Source: JACVRW01 sp963825345 (GTDB taxonomy: Bacteria; Actinomycetota; Thermoleophilia; Solirubrobacterales; Thermoleophilaceae). Taken from it: DNA of 64,000 bases. Positions within the stretch are counted from its first letter, which is position 1; the number at the start of each line of letters is the position of its first letter. Location: the NCBI GenBank assembly GCA_963825345.1, contig CAWGSQ010000005.1, positions 124,001 through 188,000 on the forward strand. Direction: 5' to 3'. The notes under the pieces were generated by a model. It worked only from the letters and a program-made list of their open reading frames with translations, was not told the DNA's origin and searched no databases. Positions 1 through 8,176 of the stretch are shown in pieces. A program made the position numbers and the translations under genes.

Positions 1-160
1 GCACGCCGGAGCCGAGCTGCCGGTGTCCGACGACTGGGGCGGATACCGGCTCGAGCCGCGCGCCTGGGAGTTCTGGGAGCACCGCCCCAACCGGCTCCAC
101 GACCGCGTTCGATACGAGTTCAGCGACGGCGACTGGCACGCCGAGCGGCTCGGCCCCTAG
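1..160 (+). CDS. pdxH: Pyridoxamine 5'-phosphate oxidase, C-terminal end (partial)
   Basis: Only the last 52 residues are present; the gene enters from the left edge. The fragment carries the C-terminal signature of PNPOx, with an RLEP segment followed by EFWEHRPNRLHDR and a Y...W...RL-P ending. In the family this part binds FMN and substrate at the dimer interface. The enzyme oxidises pyridoxamine or pyridoxine 5'-phosphate to pyridoxal 5'-phosphate using FMN and oxygen. Its stop codon overlaps the stop of the next, convergent gene in the palindrome CTAG at 157-160, so there is no room for a separate terminator between them. Confidence 0.9.
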   Translation, partial: HAGAELPVSDDWGGYRLEPRAWEFWEHRPNRLHDRVRYEFSDGDWHAERLGP

Positions 161-591
161 AGCACAGCCTCCAGCTCCACCATCTCCTTCAGCCGCTCGA
201 GCTGCCGCGCGATCCCCCTTCGAATGCTGCGCCGCACGAGCGGCCCCGCCACGGCGAACACGAAGCGGGCGAGCGCGTCCTCCGGTCCGGTCGCGACCGT
301 CTGGCGCACGCGCGTGCCGCCCACGTCGGGAGACAGCTCCAACGTGCCCACGAACCGAAACGGGCCGGACACCGACCGCACCACCTGTCGCCGCGGCGGC
401 GTGCGCTCGGCGATCTCGTACACGGCGGTCCCCGAGTGCGGGCCGTAGGCGTAGGCGCTTGTGAAGCGGTCGCCGTCGGCGGACACGTCGGTCACGCCCT
501 CCTGCCACTCGTGCCAATGACGCGGATCGGACGCCCACTCCCAGACCGCAGCCGGGGGCCGGTCGACGACGATCTCGGCGCTCGCCCTCAC
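157..591 (-). CDS. SRPBCC / polyketide cyclase-like protein
   Basis: A 144-residue START-like protein. The N-terminal strand 'SAEIVVDRPPAAVWEWASDP' followed by 'HWHEWQEGV' is the usual opening of the polyketide cyclase/dehydrase (SRPBCC) fold, which encloses a hydrophobic ligand. The C-terminal helix 'RQLERLKEMVE' closes the cavity. Reading continues open upstream, but I chose GTG at 591 because similarity to the fold starts there and because it overlaps the TGA of the upstream frame-broken gene as GTGA, which suggests translational coupling. Ligand and reaction cannot be told from sequence. Confidence 0.75.
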   Translation of the reverse strand: MRASAEIVVDRPPAAVWEWASDPRHWHEWQEGVTDVSADGDRFTSAYAYGPHSGTAVYEIAERTPPRRQVVRSVSGPFRFVGTLELSPDVGGTRVRQTVATGPEDALARFVFAVAGPLVRRSIRRGIARQLERLKEMVELEAVL

Positions 592-1543
592 CCGTCCGGG
601 AAGGGCTGAATCGGGATGCCATGGTCGTGCTCGCGCATGCCGAGCTCGTACGCGGCGCCGCCTGGCACCACGAGCTCCGACGCCGCGCCCCCACCGCGGC
701 TCACGCTCAGCCGCATGTCCGCGATCGAGCAGTTCACCGTGTGGTGCTCCGAGCCGTCGGGATCCGCGTAGACCCAGCCGACGAAACGCTCCGGCGGCGC
801 CGACACGCTGCCACGGACCTGCACCCCGCTCCCGGAGAGCACGAACGTGCAGTGCCCCGGCGCCTCGGTGACCTTCGCGCGACGCAGCGCGTAGCGGTCG
901 CCGGCGATGCTCAGCGCGCCGTTGCCGACCCAGGGCGTGGTGGCCGGCCCGAGCTTCACCCGGCCGATCGCCGCGTCGAGCCAGTCGCCGTCCGGGGTGA
1001 TGCCGTGCAGCCAGATCCAGCGCTCGGCGTGCTGCGCGCCCCAGTTGTGTCCCGCCATGCCACGCCAGCCGTCCACCGGGATCTCTCGCCCCTCGCACTG
1101 ACAGGCGACCGGAGAAACGCGCCGCCGGCGCCGGCGAGAGCAGCTTCGTGCGCGGCAGCCGCGCGCGGTACATCCAGGCGCGCGGCAGATGGAGGAGCGG
1201 CTCCTCGGCGCCCTCGAGCGTCAGCTCCCAGGCGAACCCGTCGCCGATCCGGCCGCTCGCCCCGTCCGCGCCAACGCGGGCCTCCCCCACTCTCAGCCAG
1301 TCAGCGCCGCCGCTGGCCGGATCCGGCGCCGTGAGCTTCGCGGCGCTGCGGCCCGCTCGGCTCGAAGAGCGTGAACCAGAGCGAGCCCTTCGGCGGCTCG
1401 CCGGGCCGCTTGTGCACCGTGTACCGGATCCAGGCCCCGAGCGGCTCCGAGGGATGGCAGAGCTTCAGGTAGAAGCTCTCGTAGTGGCCCGCTTTGGCCG
1501 GCACGGCTGGAAAGCGAGCCTCGGTGGGATCTACGGGCGCCAC
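588..1543 (-). pseudogene. CrtC-like lipocalin-fold protein, two frame breaks
   Basis: Three consecutive reading frames together make one protein of about 315 residues. The first part has 'GHYESFYLKLCHP' and 'KGSLWFTLFEPSG', the middle has 'WELTLEGAEEPLLHLPRAWM' and the last has 'GWRGMAGHNWGAQHAERW'. These resemble proteins related to hydroxyneurosporene synthase/tocopherol cyclase (CrtC-like lipocalin folds); their function in actinobacteria is unclear. The frame changes near 1352-1354 (a GGG run) and again near 1089-1092 (a GGGG run); dropping one G at each place restores a continuous protein. It is either decayed or affected by sequence errors, and the latter is more likely given similar breaks elsewhere. 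The start is GTG at 1543, or ATG at 1570, which would overlap the divergent SDR start. Confidence 0.55.
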
Positions 1544-1568
1544 GCGCGCAGCAGCGTAACCTGCCCGC

Positions 1569-2261
1569 ATGGCAGACGAACCAGTCCTAGTGATCACCGG
1601 CGCCAGCACCGGCATTGGCGCCGCCACCGCACACCGCGCGGTCGAGTTCGGCCACCGCGTCGTGCTCGCCGCTCGCTCGGAGGACAAGCTCCAGGCGCTC
1701 GCCGAGGAGCTCGGCGGCGACGAGAAGGCGATCGCCGTCCGCTGCGACGTGGCGAGCTGGGACGACCAGCAGGCGCTCGTCCAGGCGGCCCTCGAGCGCT
1801 TCGGCCGCATGGACTCCTACTTCGCGAACGCCGGCTTCGGCGCCGCGCGCGGCTTCCTCGAGGAGTCGGTGGAGCACTGGAAGTCGATGATCGACACGAA
1901 CGTGCTTGGCGTGGCGCTCTCGATCCGCGCCTCGCTCGGCCACTTCCGCGAGCAGAACAGCGGCCACTTCGTCATCACCAGCTCCGTCGCCGGCCGGCGC
2001 ACGCTGCCCGGCTCGCTCTACTCGGCCAGCAAGCACGCGGTGACCGCCATGGGCGAGGCGCTGCGCGCGGAGGTCGCGGACACCGCCATCAAGATGACCC
2101 TGATCGAGCCCGGCGTGGTCGACACGCCGTTCTTCGACAACCGCCCGAGCGGCGCCCTCGAGCCCGACGACATCGCGCGGGCCGTGATGTTCGCGCTCAC
2201 ACAGCCGCCGCACGTGGACGTGAACGAGATTCTGATCCGACCCATCCACCAGCCCACGTAG
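1569..2261 (+). CDS. SDR family oxidoreductase
   Basis: A classical short-chain dehydrogenase of 230 residues. It has the Rossmann glycine motif TGASTGIG at residues 10-17, an acidic residue at D60 near the adenine pocket, NAG at 87-89, N111, S138 and the catalytic YSASK (Y151, K155). R36 after the second strand would suit NADP(H), which is inference. The C-terminal part 'EPGVVDTPFF' is the usual PG-motif region. It diverges from the broken lipocalin gene with start codons almost touching, so the two may share control sequences inside each other. Substrate unknown. Confidence 0.85.
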   Translation: MADEPVLVITGASTGIGAATAHRAVEFGHRVVLAARSEDKLQALAEELGGDEKAIAVRCDVASWDDQQALVQAALERFGRMDSYFANAGFGAARGFLEESVEHWKSMIDTNVLGVALSIRASLGHFREQNSGHFVITSSVAGRRTLPGSLYSASKHAVTAMGEALRAEVADTAIKMTLIEPGVVDTPFFDNRPSGALEPDDIARAVMFALTQPPHVDVNEILIRPIHQPT

Positions 2262-2356
2262 CGGTCGCGGTAGCTGGCGTCACTTAATCCGGCATAGGCG
2301 GATCAACTGACGGCAGAACCGGTGCGGTCTGGCGCGGGCCGTAAGCTCGCCGTGTT

Positions 2357-3430
2357 GTGAGCAGCGAACCGCCTCAGGTCTACGCACACCTCGACATGGA
2401 TGCCTTTTACGTGAGCGTGGAGCTGCAGCGGCGGCCGGAGCTGCGCGGGCTACCGGTGGTCGTGGCGGGTAGTGGGCCGCGCGCGGTTGTCACGACCGCC
2501 AGCTACGAGGCGCGCAGGTTCGGCGTCTTCTCCGCCACGCCGGCCGAGCGCGCGCGGCGGCTGTGTCCCGACGCGATCTTCGTTACCCCCGACTTCGAGC
2601 ACTACCGCGCACGCTCGCGCGACGTCATGGCGGTCCTTCGCAGCCATGTCGAGCGGGTGGAGGTGGTGGGGCTCGACGAGGCCTACCTCGACCTCACCGG
2701 GCTCGACCGCCATCGCTCGGCCGCCCGCCGCGTGAAGGACGCCGTGCGCACCGAGACGGGGCTTACCTGCTCGGTCGGGCTCGGGCCGAACAAGCTGGTG
2801 GCGAAAGTGGCCTCGGACGCCGAGAAGCCGGACGGGTTCGTGGAGCTGACGGCCGAGGAGGCGCGAATCCGCTTCGCGGAGGCCTCGCCAGGCCTCGTTC
2901 CTGGCATCGGGCCGAAGACGGTCGCCCGCCTCGGGCAGCTCGGCATCGCCACGCTCGGCCGGCTCGGCACCACCTCGAACGCCCAGCTCTCGGAGTGGTT
3001 CGGAGCCCGCCTCGGCCCACATCTCGGAGCGCTCGCCCGCTTCGAGGACGAGCGCCTGATCGAGACCGTGCGGGTGGCAAAGTCGGAATCGCGCGAGACC
3101 ACCTTCGACAGCGATCTGAATGGCCTGCCCCAGCTCGAGCCCGTGCTCGAGCGGCTCACATCCGAGCTCTGCGAGACGCTCGCCCGCGAGGAGCGGCGCG
3201 GTCGCACGATCGGGATCAAGGTGCGCTTCAACGACTTCACGACCGTCACCCGCGCCCGCAGCCTCGATGCGGCGGTGAACGACACGGACGCCGTCGGCAC
3301 GGTCGCCCTCGAGCTCCTCAGACGGCTCGATCCGGCCCGCCCGGTGCGGCTCCTCGGCGTGCGGGTGGCGGGGCTCGACGAGGAGTCGGCGCAGGCAGTG
3401 GCCGACGATCAGCTCAGCCTGTCGCTCTGA
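2357..3430 (+). CDS. dinB: DNA polymerase IV (Y family)
   Basis: A 357-residue translesion polymerase. The palm begins with 'HLDMDAFYVSVE' (metal ligand D13, steric-gate region F17-Y18) and the second acidic pair is D107-E108 in 'GLDEAYLDLTG'. The thumb helix-hairpin-helix 'VPGIGPKTVARL' and a little-finger domain follow. The last residues, DDQLSLSL, look like a beta-clamp binding peptide, placed at the extreme C-terminus as in other Pol IV enzymes. The GTG start fits the N-terminus, and no upstream LexA box is obvious. It polymerises past damaged template with low fidelity. Confidence 0.95.
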   Translation: MSSEPPQVYAHLDMDAFYVSVELQRRPELRGLPVVVAGSGPRAVVTTASYEARRFGVFSATPAERARRLCPDAIFVTPDFEHYRARSRDVMAVLRSHVERVEVVGLDEAYLDLTGLDRHRSAARRVKDAVRTETGLTCSVGLGPNKLVAKVASDAEKPDGFVELTAEEARIRFAEASPGLVPGIGPKTVARLGQLGIATLGRLGTTSNAQLSEWFGARLGPHLGALARFEDERLIETVRVAKSESRETTFDSDLNGLPQLEPVLERLTSELCETLAREERRGRTIGIKVRFNDFTTVTRARSLDAAVNDTDAVGTVALELLRRLDPARPVRLLGVRVAGLDEESAQAVADDQLSLSL

Positions 3431-3444
3431 TCTAGTCTTGAGGC

Positions 3445-4875
3445 ATGTCCTCCGATCGCCTGACGGGACTCGACGCGTCGTTCCTCCATCTGGAGGACGG
3501 CGTCGCCCACATGCACGTGGCCGGCGTGATGATCTTCGAGGGGTCTCCCCCGCCCTATGACGACCTGCTCGAGGCCATCGAGCGGCGTCTCGGACTGGTC
3601 CCTCGCTACCGCCAGCGGCTCGCGTTCGTGCCGCTCGGCCAGGGCCGCCCGAAGTGGGTCGACGACCCCCACCTGAACCTCCGCTACCACGTGCGCTCGA
3701 CCGCGCTGCCGGGTCCCGGATCCGAGCAGCAGCTGAGGGACCTTGCCGGCCGGGTGTTCGCCCAGCAGCTCGACCGCGACAAGCCGCTCTGGGAGATCTG
3801 GCTCGTGGAGGGCCTCGAGGGCGATCGCTTCGCGATGCTGTCGAAGACCCACCACGCGCTCGTGGACGGCATCTCCGGCGTGGACATCATGTCGGTGCTC
3901 TTCGACACCTCCCCTGACCCCGCCGCGCCCACCGACACCGGCGAGCGCTGGCTGCCGCGCCCTCTCCCCTCCCCCGTGGAGCTCCTCGGCGAGGCCCTGA
4001 TGGAGCGCGCCACCATTCCTGGCGAGCTCGCGCGCTCGGTCCGTTCGGTGTTCCGCGGCCCGCGCCGCGTGGCCGAGGGCCTGCGCGACGCCGCGGTGGG
4101 CGTCGGCGCGATGGCATGGGCCGGACTGAACCCCGCGCCCGCCTCGCCCTACAACAAGTCGATCGGCCCGCACCGCCGCTACACCTGGGTGCGCGCGAAC
4201 CTCGCCGACATCAAGGCGATCAAGAACGAGCTCGGCGGCACCGTGAACGACGTCGTGCTCGCCACCGTGGCCGGCGCGCTCGGCAAGCACCTGCGCCGCC
4301 GCGGCCATAACACCGATGGCCTCGAGCTGAAGGCGATGGTGCCGGTGAGCGTGCGCGCTGACGTGGAGAGCGGCGCCCTTGGCAACCGCGTGGCGGCGAT
4401 GATGGCGCCGCTCCCGGTCTGGTGCCAGGACGCGGTGGCCCGCCTCAACATCGTCCATGAGGAGCTGAAGGGCCTCAAGTCCGGCGGCCAGGCGGTTGGC
4501 GCCCAGGTGCTCACTGAGCTGTCCGGCTTCGCGCCCGCCACCGTGATGGGCCAGGCCTCGCGCGTGATGGCACGCCAGCGCTTCTTCAATGTGGTCGTGA
4601 CGAACGTGCCTGGCCCACAGCAGCCGCTGTTCCTTGCAGGGCGGCGCATGATCGACCCCTTCCCGATGGTCCCGCTGGCCAAGAACCAGGGCCTCGGCAT
4701 CGCGCTGCTGTCCTATGCCGGCCGGATCAACTTCGGCCTCGTCGGCGACTTCGACGTGATGTGGGACCTCGACGACTTCGCAACCGACGTGGAGGAGTCG
4801 CTCGCCGAGCTGGCCACCGAGGCGGGCGTCGAGCTGACCGTGGAGGCCAACCCCGCCCAGGCGGTGCGTGCGTGA
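3445..4875 (+). CDS. Wax ester synthase / acyl-CoA:diacylglycerol acyltransferase
   Basis: A 476-residue WS/DGAT protein. The acyltransferase active-site motif HHALVDG lies at residues 136-142; its second histidine is the general base that lets an alcohol or diacylglycerol attack acyl-CoA. The family 'PLW' motif is present (115-117), and the C-terminal half has the expected 'NVPGP' region and a final helix. These enzymes make triacylglycerol or wax-ester storage lipid at the inner membrane face. It starts 14 bases after dinB and its TGA overlaps the GTG of the next gene, so the last two genes are probably co-translated. Confidence 0.92.
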   Translation: MSSDRLTGLDASFLHLEDGVAHMHVAGVMIFEGSPPPYDDLLEAIERRLGLVPRYRQRLAFVPLGQGRPKWVDDPHLNLRYHVRSTALPGPGSEQQLRDLAGRVFAQQLDRDKPLWEIWLVEGLEGDRFAMLSKTHHALVDGISGVDIMSVLFDTSPDPAAPTDTGERWLPRPLPSPVELLGEALMERATIPGELARSVRSVFRGPRRVAEGLRDAAVGVGAMAWAGLNPAPASPYNKSIGPHRRYTWVRANLADIKAIKNELGGTVNDVVLATVAGALGKHLRRRGHNTDGLELKAMVPVSVRADVESGALGNRVAAMMAPLPVWCQDAVARLNIVHEELKGLKSGGQAVGAQVLTELSGFAPATVMGQASRVMARQRFFNVVVTNVPGPQQPLFLAGRRMIDPFPMVPLAKNQGLGIALLSYAGRINFGLVGDFDVMWDLDDFATDVEESLAELATEAGVELTVEANPAQAVRA

Positions 4876-5324
4876 GGGACAGGCTCGCGGAATGCGCGCG
4901 CGACCTGGGTATCGAGGTGAAGGTGCAGCGGCTGGAGGCGTCCACACGCACGGTCGCCGACGCCGCCACCGCTGTCGGTTGCCAGGAGGCTGAGATCGCG
5001 AAATCGATCGTGTTCGTCGCGGACGGCGATCCGATCGTGTGCGTGGCCTCCGGGAAGCACCGCATCAACATCGAGAAGGTGGCCGACGCGCTCGACGTGG
5101 CCGAGGTCCGTCAAGCCCAGGCGGACGAGGTTCGCGCCGCCACCGGCTACGCGATCGGCGGCGTGCCGCCCTTCGGGCACGATCTCCCCGTCCTGTTCGA
5201 CGTGGCGCTCCTCAACCACAAGCGCGTCTGGGCGGCGGCCGGCGACCCTCACAGCCTCTTCTGCGTGGACCCGAAGAAGCTGGCCAGCTGCGTGAGGGCC
5301 CGGATCGTCGATCTCGGCGAGTAG
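4872..5324 (+). CDS. YbaK/EbsC-type aminoacyl-tRNA deacylase
   Basis: A 150-residue YbaK-domain protein. The conserved lysine is K44 in 'EIAKSIVF', and the GGVPPFG loop at 96-102 belongs to the substrate pocket. Members such as YbaK hydrolyse Cys-tRNA(Pro) made in error by prolyl-tRNA synthetase; others act on different mischarged tRNAs. The window's proS is over 46 kb away. The start is the GTG that overlaps the previous stop as GTGA; longer in-frame readings run back inside the acyltransferase gene and lack family similarity. Confidence 0.85.
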   Translation: MRDRLAECARDLGIEVKVQRLEASTRTVADAATAVGCQEAEIAKSIVFVADGDPIVCVASGKHRINIEKVADALDVAEVRQAQADEVRAATGYAIGGVPPFGHDLPVLFDVALLNHKRVWAAAGDPHSLFCVDPKKLASCVRARIVDLGE

Positions 5325-5330
5325 CAGCGG

Positions 5331-6818
5331 CTAGGGCTCTGCGCGCAGCTGCGGGAACTTCGTCGAGAAGCCTGGATACGGACCCTGCTCGGAACAGCCG
5401 GGTCGCGCCACGTCCCGTCCCTCGGTGCGGAACACGAACTGGCTGATCAGCGGCTGGAGCTCCGGCGGGTCCGCGCTCTCCGGCGGCGCCACGCTGCCGT
5501 TCGCACAGCCGCGCGCGTCGTAGACCGGCAAGCCGCTCGCGAGCTGGTCGAGTGTGCCCGGCGCGGGGTACGCGTTGGCCCTGCTGTTCCCCAACGGGCG
5601 CGGGTAGAAGCTCAGCGACTCGGGGCCGAGCAAGGACGCCACGCGCAGGTATTGCACGTCGTTCTTGGCCCTCGGCAGGCTGCCGAACTGACCCCCCGTG
5701 TCGCGCCCGAGCGTGGAGGCCGTCAGGTTCGCCATAAAGGACGTGATCTCGCGGCGGTTGGCGCCCAGGTGCTGGACCATCGGGTTGAAGTTGCGGAGCC
5801 AGGGCTGGAACTGCTCGAGAAACGGCGGCAGCTCGCGCAGCGTCCGCTCGAGCGCCGGCACGCCCCGCTTGGAGGAGTCGATCACCGGGCCGAGGCGCTC
5901 GAAGAATCCTCTGTACTCCGGGGCGAGCCGCCTGAAGGCGTCGAACGTGCCCGCCATCTCGGTCGCGGCCGGCTGGAGCTCCCTGAAGACCGGCTCGGCG
6001 ATCTCGGCGAACCTGGTGAGCCGCGGCAGGGTCAGCCGGCTTTCGCGCTCGAAGCGGGGAAACTCCTTCCAGATCGCCGCAAACTCGCGGTTGCGCTGGG
6101 CCGTGACAGCCCAGAGCCGATCCGACTGCACGATCAGGTTCCGAAGCTGCCCGTCGCGCTCGCTGATCGCGTCGAAGAACTCGCCGGTTGCCGAGAACGT
6201 CTGGCTCACCGCCTCGGACTGCGCGTTCAGCTCGCGCAGGATGTCCTCTGACGCGGACACGAACTCGGGCAGGTTCCCGAACAGCGCGTTGATGTCCGCC
6301 CCGCGGCCCTGCACCGCCGCGGCCTGGGACTGCATCCAGGTCCGGAACGCCGCGCGCGTCTCGGCGTCGAAGGAGCGGAAGATCTCGTCGAGCTCGACTG
6401 TCGGGGCCACCGCCGAGCGCGGCAGGGTGCCGTCGTCCGGCAGCATCCCACTCGATTCGTTGCCCGGCGTCAGGTCCACGAACGTCTCGCCGAGCAGCGT
6501 CTTCGTTCGCAGCATCGCGCGCGCGTCGCGCGGCACGGGTGCGTAGCGCGCCCGCAGCTCGATCGTCGCGTCGGTGCGGTTGCCCTCCCCGCCCTTCAGT
6601 ATCACGACCTTCCCGACGGGAACCCCGGCTATGCGGACGTCCGCCTGCTCGGCGAGCTGGGTCGCCTCCGGGAACTGGACGTGGAACCGATACCCCTTCG
6701 GCTGGAGCGGAGTGGTCCCTCCGAACGCGAGCCAGAGGTAGAGCAGCACCCCGAAGCACGAGAGCACGAAGGCAACCATCGAGGCGATCTGCCAGAGCTT
6801 TGGAGCCTGCTTGATCAT
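5331..6818 (-). CDS. Mce/MlaD family protein, sixth gene of the mce operon
   Basis: A 495-residue protein: one N-terminal membrane helix (about residues 12-33, 'MVAFVLSCFGVLLYLWLAF'), an MlaD domain (about 40-120, with 'ADVRIAGVPVGKV' and 'GETFVDLTPG'), then a long helical region and a Cys-containing tail. Mce proteins form hexameric tunnels between the inner membrane and the outer layer and carry lipids or sterols for an ABC importer. It is the last of six genes read leftwards and overlaps the previous stop by 4 bases (ATGA). The convergent YbaK gene ends 6 bases away. It has no lipobox, unlike the lipoprotein member of mycobacterial mce operons. Confidence 0.88.
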   Translation of the reverse strand: MIKQAPKLWQIASMVAFVLSCFGVLLYLWLAFGGTTPLQPKGYRFHVQFPEATQLAEQADVRIAGVPVGKVVILKGGEGNRTDATIELRARYAPVPRDARAMLRTKTLLGETFVDLTPGNESSGMLPDDGTLPRSAVAPTVELDEIFRSFDAETRAAFRTWMQSQAAAVQGRGADINALFGNLPEFVSASEDILRELNAQSEAVSQTFSATGEFFDAISERDGQLRNLIVQSDRLWAVTAQRNREFAAIWKEFPRFERESRLTLPRLTRFAEIAEPVFRELQPAATEMAGTFDAFRRLAPEYRGFFERLGPVIDSSKRGVPALERTLRELPPFLEQFQPWLRNFNPMVQHLGANRREITSFMANLTASTLGRDTGGQFGSLPRAKNDVQYLRVASLLGPESLSFYPRPLGNSRANAYPAPGTLDQLASGLPVYDARGCANGSVAPPESADPPELQPLISQFVFRTEGRDVARPGCSEQGPYPGFSTKFPQLRAEP

Positions 6819-8176
6819 CCGCCGCCCCCCTTTACACAGACCTCAGACAGCCGTGGCGCGTTGAACAGCCGGACGACGGTCGTGAGCGTCGGGTTGAGGG
6901 TCCCGTTGCGCTCGAAGAGGTCGAGCAACTTGAGCGACTCGCAGCTCGTGAGCACGATCCCGCGCCGCATCGGGCCGATGCCGTCCTGCGCGGAGAGCGT
7001 CGAGTTGGTGTTGTGTCCGGCCCAGGGCACGTAGAAGAGGTAGCCCTCCTTGCCGATCCCCTTCCCGGGCGGGTCGTAGGCCATCTCGTCGAAGACCGCG
7101 TTCAGCAGCTTCCAGAACCGAGTGAGCGAGGGGGTAGCGCCAGACAGGTCCCGGGCCGGCGCGACGAGCTCGTGGGCGATCGGCTTCGCCTCGCGCGTGA
7201 ACGGCCGCAGCTGATCGCGGATCGGCGCCTGCGTGTCGCGGAAGAGCGGCCTCAGCTGACGCAGGGTCGGCCCCAGTGCGCGCGCCGTGGGGCGCAGGTC
7301 GGCGAAGGTCGTGGTCATCGTGTCCCCGAGCACGCGGATGCGCTCGAGGGCCCGGTTGCTCGACTGGAGGGCTCCCGGCAGCAGCTCGATGGTCGAGGCC
7401 AGGTTGTCGTTCTGGTTCGCGAAGCGGCGGAAGACCGCTGCGCTGCCGCCGACGAAGCGGGCGAGCTCACGGTCGTGCTTGCCCAGCTCGCTCATGATGG
7501 CCGAGAAGTTCGCCATAACGCGTCGCAGGCTCACCCGACGGCGGGCCACGAGCCGCGATGCCTTGGCAACGTCTCGTGACAGTGGCTGGAAGCGGCGCAG
7601 CGTGTTCGCGAAGTCCCGCCCGCCGCCGTCGCGGAGCGCATCCCCCGCGTCCCCCACGAGCAGTTTCAGGTAGGAGCGCGTGTCGCCGTCCATCGTGGCG
7701 AGGAAGTCGGCGAAGTTCACGTCGCTCTGAGCCGAGTCGATCTGGATCCGCGCGCCGCTCTTGAGCTTCGGCCCCGCGGACGGCGTACCGGGGTCGAGCT
7801 CCATGATCATGTCCTTCACGCCGGTCTTCGGGCGCAGCAGGGCGCTTGCGTCGGGGTACACCCGCGCGAAGCGCTCCTGGATGTTGAGCGTGACGACCGC
7901 CTTCCCGTCCTCCAGCTCGACGCCCGCGATGTCGCCGACCCTGACGCCGGACACGTTCACCGCCTGGCCCTGGCCCGGTAGCACCCCCTGGGCGGTGTCG
8001 AGCTCGACCTGGAGCTTGAACAGCGACTCGCCGATCACCGGAATCCACCCAGGCCAGTTCAGCCGCTGGTTGGAGACGATGTAGCCGCCGACCGCCGACG
8101 CTCCCAGCACGAGCAGGACGAACACGACGGCGGCCGTGGCGTTGTAGCGCAGGGCCTTTCGCAGGATCATCTTCAT
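6815..8176 (-). CDS. Mce/MlaD family protein, fifth gene of the mce operon
   Basis: A 453-residue Mce protein with a membrane helix at about residues 14-33, an MlaD domain with 'GQAVNVSGVRVGDIAGVEL' at about 70-90 and 'KDMIMELDPG' at about 125, then a long alpha-helical domain rich in Arg and Leu that would form the tunnel. The tail contains 'YVPWAGHNTNS', typical of longer actinobacterial Mce C-termini. ATG at 8176 overlaps the preceding stop (ATGA) and its own TGA overlaps the next ATG, so subunits are likely made in fixed ratio. A heterohexamer of the six products is inferred from mycobacterial Mce1. Confidence 0.88.
   Translation of the reverse strand: MKMILRKALRYNATAAVVFVLLVLGASAVGGYIVSNQRLNWPGWIPVIGESLFKLQVELDTAQGVLPGQGQAVNVSGVRVGDIAGVELEDGKAVVTLNIQERFARVYPDASALLRPKTGVKDMIMELDPGTPSAGPKLKSGARIQIDSAQSDVNFADFLATMDGDTRSYLKLLVGDAGDALRDGGGRDFANTLRRFQPLSRDVAKASRLVARRRVSLRRVMANFSAIMSELGKHDRELARFVGGSAAVFRRFANQNDNLASTIELLPGALQSSNRALERIRVLGDTMTTTFADLRPTARALGPTLRQLRPLFRDTQAPIRDQLRPFTREAKPIAHELVAPARDLSGATPSLTRFWKLLNAVFDEMAYDPPGKGIGKEGYLFYVPWAGHNTNSTLSAQDGIGPMRRGIVLTSCESLKLLDLFERNGTLNPTLTTVVRLFNAPRLSEVCVKGGGG

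Noticed and set aside
3409..4947. Long open frame on the minus strand opposite the WS/DGAT gene
   Set aside because: It is a shadow frame: the protein is His/Arg/Ala-rich without family motifs, and the plus frame has an intact active site.
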